From NCBI GenBank assembly GCA_004322045.1, contig SCRN01000018.1, positions 1 through 64,000 on the forward strand: a DNA stretch of 64,000 nt, written 5' to 3'. A program made the position numbers and the translations under genes. The notes under the pieces were generated by a model. It saw only the letters and a program-made list of their open reading frames with translations, had not been told where the DNA came from and ran no database searches. Shown one piece after another: positions 56,665-64,000 of this stretch (within the stretch, counting starts at the first letter, position 1; each line of letters begins with the position of its first letter). The stretch comes from Paraburkholderia sp. (GTDB taxonomy: Bacteria; Pseudomonadota; Gammaproteobacteria; Burkholderiales; Burkholderiaceae).

Positions 56665-58308
56665 ATGAAAGCGCTTTTAGCGGACCTGAAGATCGGTGCG
56701 AGGCTCGGCCTGGCTTTTGGCGTGCTCCTTGCCCTGATGGTGGGAATGACGGCCATCGGCATCATGCGACTGGGCGCGATGGAAGGCGCGCTCGTTGACT
56801 CGGTCGATTTCAGCGGGAACGAGAGCAGCCTCGTTTCCCAGGCGCTTGGCAGCGCGCAAGAAGCGGCGGCGGCGATGCGCGACCTCATCATTCTCGACGA
56901 CGCGTCGCGCATCGCCACCGAGAAACAGGCTTTCGATCGAAGCGTGGCGAACTATCAAGACGTGGAGAAAAAGCTCGACGATCTGTTTGGCCGAGACCCG
57001 GGAACCGGCGTAGACGAACGCGATTTCTTAAAGCAAATGAAGGCGGCGCGCAGCGCAGCGCTGGCGGTCGCGAACCAGGTGGTCAGTCTTCGCCTCGCGA
57101 ACGACCCAAGCGCGCGCGAGGTCATGATGAACGAAGCGGCTCCTGCGCTGGGCCGCTGGACCCAATTGATGACACGGTTCAGCGACTATGAGATCGGGCA
57201 GAGCAATGGCACGGCTGCCGATGCGCACGGCACGTACGAGCAAGGCGTCGCATGGCTGCTCGCGATGTGCGGCGTCGGCGTGGCGGGGGGCTTGGCCGTC
57301 GCGTGGCTCGCGACCCGCAGCATCACGATGCCGATCCGGCAGGCCGTTCGGGTGGCGGAGACGGTCGCCTCGCGGGATCTGACATCGCACATCGAAACCG
57401 ATCGACGCGACGAAGTCGGTACACTGCTTCACGCGCTTTTCGTCATGAACGGCAATCTTGCGGACGTCGTGCGGGGCATCCATTCGGCGACGCAGTCGGT
57501 CCAGGTTGCGTCGAAGGAAATCGCGAGCGGCAACACCGATCTTTCGGTGCGCACGGAAGAGCAAGCCGCCTCGCTGGAGGAAACTGCGGCGAGCATGACG
57601 CAGTTGACCGAGACAGTGAAGCAGAACGCCGACAACGCCCGGCAAGCCAACGCGCTGGCGACGAGGGCCACCGACATGGCCGACAGCGGCAACGAGGCGG
57701 TGCAGGGCATGGTCGGGACGATCGAAAAGATCAGCGCTAGCTCGGCGAAGATCTCGGACATCACGAGCGTCATTGAAGGCATCGCGTTCCAGACGAACAT
57801 CCTCGCGCTGAACGCTGCCGTCGAGGCCGCGCGGGCCGGCGAGCAGGGGCGCGGCTTCGCGGTGGTGGCGAGCGAGGTCCGCAGCCTGGCGCAGCGCTCG
57901 GCCGCCGCGGCGAAGGAGATCAAGGATCTGATCGGATCGTCGGTCGCGATGATTCAGGACGGCGCGCAGCAGGCCGTTCAGGTCGGCGCGACCGTAGGCG
58001 AAGTCAAGCAGGCGATCAAACAGGTGTCCGACATCGTCGGCGAAATCGCGGCGGCGTCGCAAGAGCAGAGCCGGGGCATCGAGCAAGTCAGTCAGTCCGT
58101 GATGCAAATGGACGAGATGACGCAGCAGAACGCCGCACTCGTCGAGCAGGCGGCGGCCGCCGCCCAGTCGCTCGAGGAGCAGGCGGCGAGCCTGAGCGGC
58201 GCGGTTTCGGTGTTCAAGATCGCCGATTCGGAGTCTTCGAACGTGCTTTCGACCGGACTTTGCACCGTGCGGTCCGCACCCGCGCCGACCGAGCCTTCGA
58301 TGCCGTGA
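56665..58308 (+). CDS. methyl-accepting chemotaxis protein
   Basis: The 547-residue receptor has helix 1 ([20 protein letters not shown]), a periplasmic domain of about 160 residues, helix 2 ([20 protein letters not shown]), HAMP and a signalling domain with the tip [20 protein letters not shown]. From the HAMP end onward it is almost the same as the receptor at 40238-41797, while the ligand domains differ, the usual sign of receptor duplication with new sensing parts. The C-terminal 35 residues after the coiled coil are Ser/Pro-rich and have no pentapeptide. Ligand unknown. Confidence 0.92.
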   Translation: MKALLADLKIGARLGLAFGVLLALMVGMTAIGIMRLGAMEGALVDSVDFSGNESSLVSQALGSAQEAAAAMRDLIILDDASRIATEKQAFDRSVANYQDVEKKLDDLFGRDPGTGVDERDFLKQMKAARSAALAVANQVVSLRLANDPSAREVMMNEAAPALGRWTQLMTRFSDYEIGQSNGTAADAHGTYEQGVAWLLAMCGVGVAGGLAVAWLATRSITMPIRQAVRVAETVASRDLTSHIETDRRDEVGTLLHALFVMNGNLADVVRGIHSATQSVQVASKEIASGNTDLSVRTEEQAASLEETAASMTQLTETVKQNADNARQANALATRATDMADSGNEAVQGMVGTIEKISASSAKISDITSVIEGIAFQTNILALNAAVEAARAGEQGRGFAVVASEVRSLAQRSAAAAKEIKDLIGSSVAMIQDGAQQAVQVGATVGEVKQAIKQVSDIVGEIAAASQEQSRGIEQVSQSVMQMDEMTQQNAALVEQAAAAAQSLEEQAASLSGAVSVFKIADSESSNVLSTGLCTVRSAPAPTEPSMP

Positions 58309-58397
58309 TGCCGCAACTTACGCCGGCGCAGTGCAGGCGGCGACCCCCATCTCACGGCAACTAAGCGGCTCGTCACTTTGACGGCACCCGTGTGCCT

Positions 58398-59633
58398 CTA
58401 GAACTGTCGCTTCTTCAACGTATAGGCAAACAGCGCATATTGCGTATTCGTCTCGGGATCGAAGTAGCCGCCTTGAGCAAAACCGTCGTCAAGCTCCTCC
58501 CAGGATTTGCCGAAGTTTTTGCTGAGGAACGTCAGATCGCGGGGCGCTCCATCGCCCGATGCGTCCGTGGCGTAGACCAGCAACACGCCGTCCTTGCCGA
58601 CGCTTAGGCCATCGAGCATCAGACGGTCATCGAAGGTATGCTCCTGCTTCACGCTCGGGTGCGGGACACTCTCCCAGGTCGATAGAGCACCTGTGCGGTG
58701 CCCGTTGTCTCTGACGTCATCGATATTTCGCGGCGTACCCAGCCGAGATAGTGCATAGAGTGAATAGCGCGGCGCTGTTTGCGGGGAGGACTGAAGGTCC
58801 ACCACCACTTGGCCGGGAAGCACAACGTCCTGCTCGAACTCGGTTTGACTCCAAGCGATTCGGTAGACAAAGCTCGACGCTTTGGTGTCGCCAAACTGAT
58901 TCACGTAATAGGCAGCGCGCAGAACACCGTCCGGACCGAGGTTCACCGCGCTAAAGGTCTTTCGGGGCTTTCCTGCATCGGCGGCAAGCGGAGGCACTTT
59001 GATTTCGTGCCATGATTGCCCACCGTCGGCAGTACGCCATACGTGGGGACCCCATCCGACGGCATAACCGCGCTGTGGGTCGAGAAACATCAGTTGCTCG
59101 ATCTCGCGGTCCTCCGGCCAGTTCAATTGCGCCCAGTGCTGACCTCCATCGCTGGAGCGCCACAGCTTGGTGAATTGCGGTGCAAGCCCGTTCGGCTTGG
59201 GTGCCTTATAGTCCATCCAACCGGTGCTAATGAAGATCGTGCGCCAATCGCCCGAATACCACCATGCGGCATCCTGGCCTGGTTGCTCGAAGGTCCGAGC
59301 CAATTCCCCAGTGAGCGTCCCCTTCAGAAAAACTACCGACCGCCGATTTAGCCTTTCGGAGGAATCGTTCATCCAGGCCTCCGTAGGTTCCGCCACTCCT
59401 GGACTCTTCTGTTCGCCACGCGGCTTGAAGGTGATGGGCTGCTCAGCGAGTTTTAGACTTATGACGCGGTTGTCGCGTACACGAAACGCGCCCCCGCCAT
59501 ACGGTTTGTCGGTCTTGGCAAAAGTTGTCGTGATCGTTTCCCAGCCTGTTGTCATGCTGTGGCATCCGTAGATAAAAGCGCCGAGCAGCGCTGTGCCGGC
59601 CAATAGAGACTTCCAGCGTCTTCCTACTTTCAT
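58398..59633 (-). CDS. candidate T6SS immunity protein: membrane-anchored beta-propeller
   Basis: The ATG at 59633 gives 411 residues. The N-terminus SLLAGTALLGAFIYGC is a lipoprotein-like signal (IYGC), so the protein is probably anchored facing the periplasm. The rest is a YCF48/Asp-box-like propeller with blade turns RSSDGGQHWAQL, RTADGGQSWHEI and LSKNFGKSWEEL. It starts one base after the stop of the candidate effector gene, the last member of a vgrG-effector-immunity set. Periplasmic placement implies that the effector acts in the periplasm or on membranes. Propeller immunity proteins are not the commonest kind, so this assignment rests on context. Confidence 0.6.
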   Translation of the reverse strand: MKVGRRWKSLLAGTALLGAFIYGCHSMTTGWETITTTFAKTDKPYGGGAFRVRDNRVISLKLAEQPITFKPRGEQKSPGVAEPTEAWMNDSSERLNRRSVVFLKGTLTGELARTFEQPGQDAAWWYSGDWRTIFISTGWMDYKAPKPNGLAPQFTKLWRSSDGGQHWAQLNWPEDREIEQLMFLDPQRGYAVGWGPHVWRTADGGQSWHEIKVPPLAADAGKPRKTFSAVNLGPDGVLRAAYYVNQFGDTKASSFVYRIAWSQTEFEQDVVLPGQVVVDLQSSPQTAPRYSLYALSRLGTPRNIDDVRDNGHRTGALSTWESVPHPSVKQEHTFDDRLMLDGLSVGKDGVLLVYATDASGDGAPRDLTFLSKNFGKSWEELDDGFAQGGYFDPETNTQYALFAYTLKKRQF

Positions 59634-59634
59634 G

Positions 59635-60501
59635 TCATTTTTCCAACAAGCGACCCAGCGTCTTACCAACTGGATCGTCCACATCGAACCTGTTGATCAT
59701 ATTCGGCAATACGACCTTGCCGCTGTCGATCGCCTGCTCCCAGGTTCGCCTGTCACCCCACTCCTCGATATTCGGTTGCGCCGCTATCTTCATCAGGTCA
59801 GAAAGGGGGAGGTCTGAGAGGCCTCCGTCCAGATAAGCGAGCGGATGGGTCTTAAACGCAAACGATTTGAATGTTTCGTCATTGATTTCGAGTTCGTATT
59901 GAAGGACCTCCATACTGAAGCGACCATTTCCCGGCTTCACACTATTAATCTCTATTTTCGAGCCATTCATATTTTGGTTTAAGCCGTCTTCCATGTTCTT
60001 CTGCAAGTACCACCGGGCGCTCTCGAGCCACGCCTGCCCCTGCTGACTCAACCTCGGATATAGCTTCGCCCCGTAAGTGGAACAGTAGTAGTACCCGTAA
60101 CTGACGTAGTAAGAAGGTGGCTTATGCCCGCACCCTATGTGCCTCATCATGAAGTTCCCGTGACGCGACCAGTCAGAGTCGGTGCTTTCCGGCGCAATCA
60201 ACTGCTCGCGTCGGTGCAATAACCGACGCGCAACCTCCTTGTCCGTCCACGGGTCCCACGACGTCGCGAACGCCTTCACCGTCTCCCAAACGCTCGAGGC
60301 GCTCACCTTCTGCACCGTCTCCAGGTACTCACCATGCAGCGGCTGATAGTAGTACGGGCACTTCCCGAGAATCGAAAGTGCTGCAGGCGGCACCTCCTTG
60401 ATACAACGTCCAATTTGGACTGTTGGCCGAATCTTGTGATCGGTCGGGGTAAGCATTGCGCTGCTTTCCCCGAGGATGAGTGGATCCTTCTCCGCCATCA
60501 T
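59635..60501 (-). CDS. candidate T6SS effector, unclassified family
   Basis: The 288-residue protein starts with ATGA overlapping the vgrG stop. It has no signal peptide, membrane helix or PAAR motif. The central region CGHKPPSYYVSYGYYYCS is strikingly Tyr- and Cys-rich, then comes YGAKLYPRLSQQGQAWLESA and a helix; a later block reads FKTHPLAYLDGGLSDLP. I recognise no amidase, lipase, nuclease or pore-forming motif with certainty, though the conserved-looking His, Cys and Asp residues could form an active site. Position right behind vgrG and before a periplasm-facing protein argues for a VgrG-carried toxin. Confidence 0.6.
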   Translation of the reverse strand: MMAEKDPLILGESSAMLTPTDHKIRPTVQIGRCIKEVPPAALSILGKCPYYYQPLHGEYLETVQKVSASSVWETVKAFATSWDPWTDKEVARRLLHRREQLIAPESTDSDWSRHGNFMMRHIGCGHKPPSYYVSYGYYYCSTYGAKLYPRLSQQGQAWLESARWYLQKNMEDGLNQNMNGSKIEINSVKPGNGRFSMEVLQYELEINDETFKSFAFKTHPLAYLDGGLSDLPLSDLMKIAAQPNIEEWGDRRTWEQAIDSGKVVLPNMINRFDVDDPVGKTLGRLLEK

Positions 60502-63167
60502 TCGTTCTCCAAAAAGCGAATCTGCGCATCGTGCGGGACATGGCTTTGCACGAGGGACGTCTCCCCGCGTTCGTTCGTTACCCCTTCGCCAAGAAGCTTG
60601 TCACCGGAAAAGATTTGGTAGCGCACGCCGGCAGCCGGAATGTCCGTACCATGCCAGTGCGCTATGAAGGCTTGGTCGTAAGCACCTTCCGATTGTGGCA
60701 GCGTCGGCGTAGCATGCATAATGTGCGTCGGCCCGTCGAAAAGCCTCTTTGCGCCCTTCACATCGACAGAGCCGGGAGCATGAATCTGAATGTTGCCGTC
60801 CTTGATGCGGATATACGCGCCGCCGGACGTCAGCAGGATCTCTTTCTTGCCCGCCATCTCGACCGCTTCCGTGATCGAAATCACCTTCACATCTTTATGC
60901 GCCGTCAGTTGAATCCCATCGGAATGCGCCTGCACTTCCACCTTGCCCTTTGCCGCAAACAGCTTCATCCCCGCGTTCTGCACGAACAGGCTCAGCTTTT
61001 CACCGATCGAAGCGATCAACGATCTGCCGCTAGCGATATGCGTACTCACACCGCTAACGATGTTCACGTGCTTGTCCGCGGCGATCTGCGTCGATTGTTG
61101 TGTCGACAGCGCGATCCCCGACGGGCTCGCCATCAGCATGATCGGCTCGGCAAAGCCATTGGCGTTGCCGGTGCCGCCGCCCGCCGTGCGTCCCGCTCCC
61201 GACGCGTCACCCGCGACGCTCTTTTGCGTCGCATCGGCGAAAGCCTTCAGCGAGTCGTAGCCGTCTTTCAAACTTTCCGCTTGATGCGTCGCGCTCGCGT
61301 CCGATAGCGCTTCAATCACACTCTCAGCGTTAACAAGCTGACTGCTCGCCTGCCGCACATCCATCGGCTGCTCGACCGACGCCGGATGACTCGACACATA
61401 CAGCCCTTGCTCCGCGCGAATCGCACCATACGCGTTCGACTTCAAATCGAAGCCGCTGCCTAAATACCCGCCACGCGTATTCCCGGTGTGATCGACCAAG
61501 TACCCAAGATGAAGGTGCGAATCGGCGCTCGTCGAATACAGGTGAACTCGGTTTTGCCCCGTCGAGTCATCCATCACGAGTTGATTAAACCCGCTGCCGC
61601 CGTATTCCTTGGACCGGTACCCTGAGAGCAAACCATTCGTGTGCCAAACCGGGGGCGTCGGCCCGCCATGCATGCGGCCCAGAATCACAGGCCGATCGCA
61701 GTCGCCGCCCATGAAGCCCACGATCACTTCATCGCCCTTGCGCAGCGGGAAATGTCCTCCACGCTTCGAGCCCGCATCGGGAAACGCAGCCCGCACCCAG
61801 ACCGATGCACGCTCATCGCCCTCATTGCGGCGATTCCACGCAAACAGTGCCTTCACGCGATTGAGCGCATCGGTGTAGATCTCTTCGCTATCCGGCCCGG
61901 CGATGATCGCCGTCTGCAGTTCCATCACCGGCTTGCGATGCTCAAGCGGGCTACGGAACTGCGTGTGCCGCCGTTGCGCTTCGATCTCGACTTGAAAGTA
62001 CCCTTTGCTGCCATCGGCATGCCGAACTTTGACGCCGCCTGCGTTGGCTCGAGCCGCCGCCAACACTTCCGAATGCAAGCTTTCCGGAAAGTCCGACAAC
62101 TCGTTCATGCCCGGCAGATTGTTCCGGATCATCCAGGTCGTCGCCAAAATCGCAAACTCACGATCTTGAGGCGCATCCTTATCGTGCACAGGATGTCCCT
62201 CGAGCGAGAACCAATAACCCGGCCTCGCGCAACGCAGGCTACCGACGCCGTGAAACCGCTTCATCTGCGATTCCCATGCTTCGACGCGCACGGCGTTTTG
62301 TTGCTCGCCCCGCTCACGCTCTTCCCACGTGAAGGCGCCCGTGTAGTCGTACACCTCGCCCCGTGCCGGAATGTCGTCACGCGGGCTGATCGCGCTGTTG
62401 ACCTGTTTATGCAAATCCGGCCGCTTGTAGTCGAATGTGCGCGTCGTCAGCTTCGCACTTTGAATCTGCTGCTGCTCTTTCCATTGCGTAAAGCCTTCCA
62501 CTTCTTCACGCAAGCCGGTACGAATGAAGCGCACCGCCTCCTGCTCGAGCTGCGGTACGAAGTACAGGTCATCCATGAGCACGAGCGTGTGCGACTTGCC
62601 ATCCTCAGCCTGCTCGAAGCGGCCGAACACCCCCGCTTCCTCCAAGCTGCGATGCACGAAATTCCAATCGTCTTCCCATTGCACCCGATACGAATATCGC
62701 GGCATGGCTTCGCGTAGATCGAAGCGGTAAGCCCCCTGCGCCGCCGGATGCTGGTCCAACACGTCCGCAACGATTTGCTCGCCCGGTTGCTCCTGCCAAT
62801 CGCGCATATCGCGACTCAACGGCAAAAAGCACATCCACGAAGAAAATCTCAATTGGTAGACGGTCAAGAAACCGTCGCTGCCCAACCTCGAGAACGTTTT
62901 CACATAGCCGTGATGGGGGAGATAAGTCCGATCCGCTTGCTGAATCCACAGCGTAACCGGTTGCGCGATCAGCGCTTTCACGTCGATCCGTTCACTGCGC
63001 GACGAGACGACGTCTACGATGAATTCATAGTCACGCCCAAGGCGAGACGTGCCCTTCGCCTGCAACGGCACGAGCCAATCCACGCCCAGCGGCGTATCGA
63101 GCTTGATCAAACGATCGCGTTGCGCATGTCCATAGAACAGCGCATCGAAAAGCGGGGTAAAACTCAT
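60498..63167 (-). CDS. vgrG: type VI secretion spike protein VgrG with C-terminal extension
   Basis: The 889-residue protein has the gp27-like base (residues about 15-380, with RYSYRVQWEDDWNFVHRSLE and VRFIRTGLREEVEGF), the gp5 OB/needle part (VWVRAAFPDAGSKRGGHFPL, then GDEVIVGFMGGDCDRPVILG), a Gly/Ala-rich insert near 665-680, and a DUF2345 beta-helix (IRIKDGNIQIHAPGSVDVKG). The last ~60 residues (DIPAAGVRYQIFSGDKLLGE and on) look like a transthyretin-like domain of the kind that binds effectors. It forms the puncturing tip. No other T6SS structural genes are in the window, so this is an orphan vgrG cargo locus. Confidence 0.93.
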   Translation of the reverse strand: MSFTPLFDALFYGHAQRDRLIKLDTPLGVDWLVPLQAKGTSRLGRDYEFIVDVVSSRSERIDVKALIAQPVTLWIQQADRTYLPHHGYVKTFSRLGSDGFLTVYQLRFSSWMCFLPLSRDMRDWQEQPGEQIVADVLDQHPAAQGAYRFDLREAMPRYSYRVQWEDDWNFVHRSLEEAGVFGRFEQAEDGKSHTLVLMDDLYFVPQLEQEAVRFIRTGLREEVEGFTQWKEQQQIQSAKLTTRTFDYKRPDLHKQVNSAISPRDDIPARGEVYDYTGAFTWEERERGEQQNAVRVEAWESQMKRFHGVGSLRCARPGYWFSLEGHPVHDKDAPQDREFAILATTWMIRNNLPGMNELSDFPESLHSEVLAAARANAGGVKVRHADGSKGYFQVEIEAQRRHTQFRSPLEHRKPVMELQTAIIAGPDSEEIYTDALNRVKALFAWNRRNEGDERASVWVRAAFPDAGSKRGGHFPLRKGDEVIVGFMGGDCDRPVILGRMHGGPTPPVWHTNGLLSGYRSKEYGGSGFNQLVMDDSTGQNRVHLYSTSADSHLHLGYLVDHTGNTRGGYLGSGFDLKSNAYGAIRAEQGLYVSSHPASVEQPMDVRQASSQLVNAESVIEALSDASATHQAESLKDGYDSLKAFADATQKSVAGDASGAGRTAGGGTGNANGFAEPIMLMASPSGIALSTQQSTQIAADKHVNIVSGVSTHIASGRSLIASIGEKLSLFVQNAGMKLFAAKGKVEVQAHSDGIQLTAHKDVKVISITEAVEMAGKKEILLTSGGAYIRIKDGNIQIHAPGSVDVKGAKRLFDGPTHIMHATPTLPQSEGAYDQAFIAHWHGTDIPAAGVRYQIFSGDKLLGEGVTNERGETSLVQSHVPHDAQIRFLENE

Positions 63168-63375
63168 TCCGCGGCCCTCGTTTATTCGAATAATTTTTCG
63201 CGGACGATTCTATCCGATAACCCTTCTCCGACAAAATAATGTCAATCCACATTTAGCATATTCAGAAAGATCCGAATTCCCCGTCGCCTATTTATGCAAA
63301 ACGAGAATTCGCCGCTCTCCGCACACACGTTGTTGCGACGCATACCGCCTCGCTCGGGACGCGCCGCACCGCCCC
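63168..63375. other. AT-rich gap between vgrG and ggt
   Basis: The stretch is clearly AT-richer than its surroundings (for example AATAATTTTTCG, 63189-63200) and holds GAGGG before vgrG. It is the likely vgrG promoter region and the end of the gamma-glutamyltransferase transcript. Confidence 0.5.
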
Positions 63376-64000
63376 TCAAAACCCCGCAGCCAACCCATCG
63401 CGCCGCGTATCGCTCGCCGCCACGTACCCGCGATCGGGCTCGTCATGCGACAGCTTCCAAATGTATTGGCCCGAGCCGAAATCCATATACGGATCGTCAA
63501 TCGCCTGGATCTTGTGCCCGCGCGCCTCGAGCGCCTGCGCCACGCCGCGATCGAATGTCGATTCGATATCGAGCGTGAAATCGCGATTGACCTTCCAGCG
63601 CGGCGCATCGCACGCCGCTTGCGGCTGCTGGCCGTAGTCGAGCATCCGCACGATCGATTGCAGATGTCCTTGCGGCTGCATATCGCCGCCCATCACACCG
63701 AAGCTCATCACCGGCAATTGCCGTCCCTCCACACGTTCGGTCACGAAAGCCGGAATAATCGTGTGAAAGGGGCGCTTTCCACCTGCGACGACGTTCGGCG
63801 AACGAGGGTCCATCGAAAAACCACAGCCCCGGTTCTGCAGCGCAATGCCCGTCCCCGGCACGACAATGCCCGAGCCGAAGCCCATATAGTTCGATTGTAT
63901 GAAGCTCACCATCATGCCCCGCTCGTCTGCCGCGGTCAGATAGATCGTGCCGCCGGCCCGTGGCATGCCGAACGCAAAATGCGTCGCCCGTTTCGGATCG
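63376..64000 (-). CDS. ggt: gamma-glutamyltransferase, C-terminal part (partial at right edge)
   Basis: The frame stays open to the window edge (it reads DPKRATHFAFG before the internal Met), so the start lies outside. The 207 residues visible are the small subunit region: the segment GGTIYLTAAD, where the processing/catalytic Thr is expected, then VSFIQSNYMGFGSGIVVPGT, the glycine loop and IALQNRGCGFSMDP. The C-terminal half shows FGVMGGDMQPQGHLQ, the substrate-pocket Gly pair of this family. The enzyme cleaves glutathione and other gamma-glutamyl compounds in the periplasm. Confidence 0.88.
   Translation of the reverse strand, partial: DPKRATHFAFGMPRAGGTIYLTAADERGMMVSFIQSNYMGFGSGIVVPGTGIALQNRGCGFSMDPRSPNVVAGGKRPFHTIIPAFVTERVEGRQLPVMSFGVMGGDMQPQGHLQSIVRMLDYGQQPQAACDAPRWKVNRDFTLDIESTFDRGVAQALEARGHKIQAIDDPYMDFGSGQYIWKLSHDEPDRGYVAASDTRRDGLAAGF

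Noticed and set aside
63288-63608. Minus-strand frame over the ggt 3' end
   Set aside because: Arg-rich shadow of the gamma-glutamyltransferase frame.

Overview
The window is GC-rich, densely coded bacterial DNA. Its gene families (DUF3579, DcaP-like porin, paired methyl-accepting chemotaxis proteins, an orphan VgrG island, a long-tailed RhlE helicase, phnW-phnY-phnA phosphonate genes) point to a Burkholderiaceae member of the Burkholderia/Paraburkholderia/Trinickia group. This is an inference from protein character; no marker gene such as 16S rRNA is present.

Layout. 1-500 is the end of an integrated element: a partial gene, AT-richer DNA, and a 48-bp 3' fragment of an elongator tRNA-Met gene with the tRNA's own terminator just beyond. 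668-5452 holds a Fic protein with an array of ten-base repeats at its start, a GNAT acetyltransferase, a small lipoprotein, a secreted beta-propeller and a YqhA membrane protein. 5529-7559 (minus) is a signalling operon: response regulator, CheC phosphatase, PAS-GGDEF diguanylate cyclase. 7974-18743 is a sugar system: a DeoR repressor gene facing a roughly 10-kb operon of deoC, a two-domain aldehyde dehydrogenase, a FucU-type mutarotase, a PfkB kinase and a RbsABC-like importer with two permeases. Together these fit import, phosphorylation and aldol cleavage of 2-deoxyribose, with the acetaldehyde oxidised.

19275-20717 is a secreted Asp-box protein. 20743-30488 is a complete 2-aminoethylphosphonate system: importer phnSTUV, transaminase phnW, dehydrogenase phnY, phosphonoacetate hydrolase phnA, a PhnZ-type HD-domain oxygenase candidate and a DeoR regulator. 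A shared direct-repeat motif lies before phnA and between phnS and phnW. 30608-32727 is a GntR regulator and galactonate dehydratase, divergent around a perfect 18-bp palindrome. 32781-36255 holds CopD and two multiheme cytochromes c; 36443-39710 an RhlE helicase, an unknown gene and a ferritin-like protein.

40238-50181 has a chemoreceptor, a DcaP-like porin, a NitT/TauT-type importer, a two-component system and a second, orphan binding protein paralogous to the first; they look like one inducible uptake-and-sensing unit. 50276-58308 has a DUF3579 protein, a tripartite RND efflux operon and a second chemoreceptor. 58398-63167 (minus) is a type VI secretion cargo module: VgrG with a C-terminal extension, an unclassified candidate effector whose start overlaps the vgrG stop, and a lipoprotein-like candidate immunity protein. 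A gamma-glutamyltransferase gene runs off the right edge.

The strongest candidates for undescribed biology are the T6SS effector/immunity pair, the HD oxygenase inside a PhnW-PhnY-PhnA pathway, the deoxyribose-type operon with its fused inactive dehydrogenase half, and the repeat array in front of fic. No rRNA gene, intact tRNA gene, insertion sequence or CRISPR array was seen.
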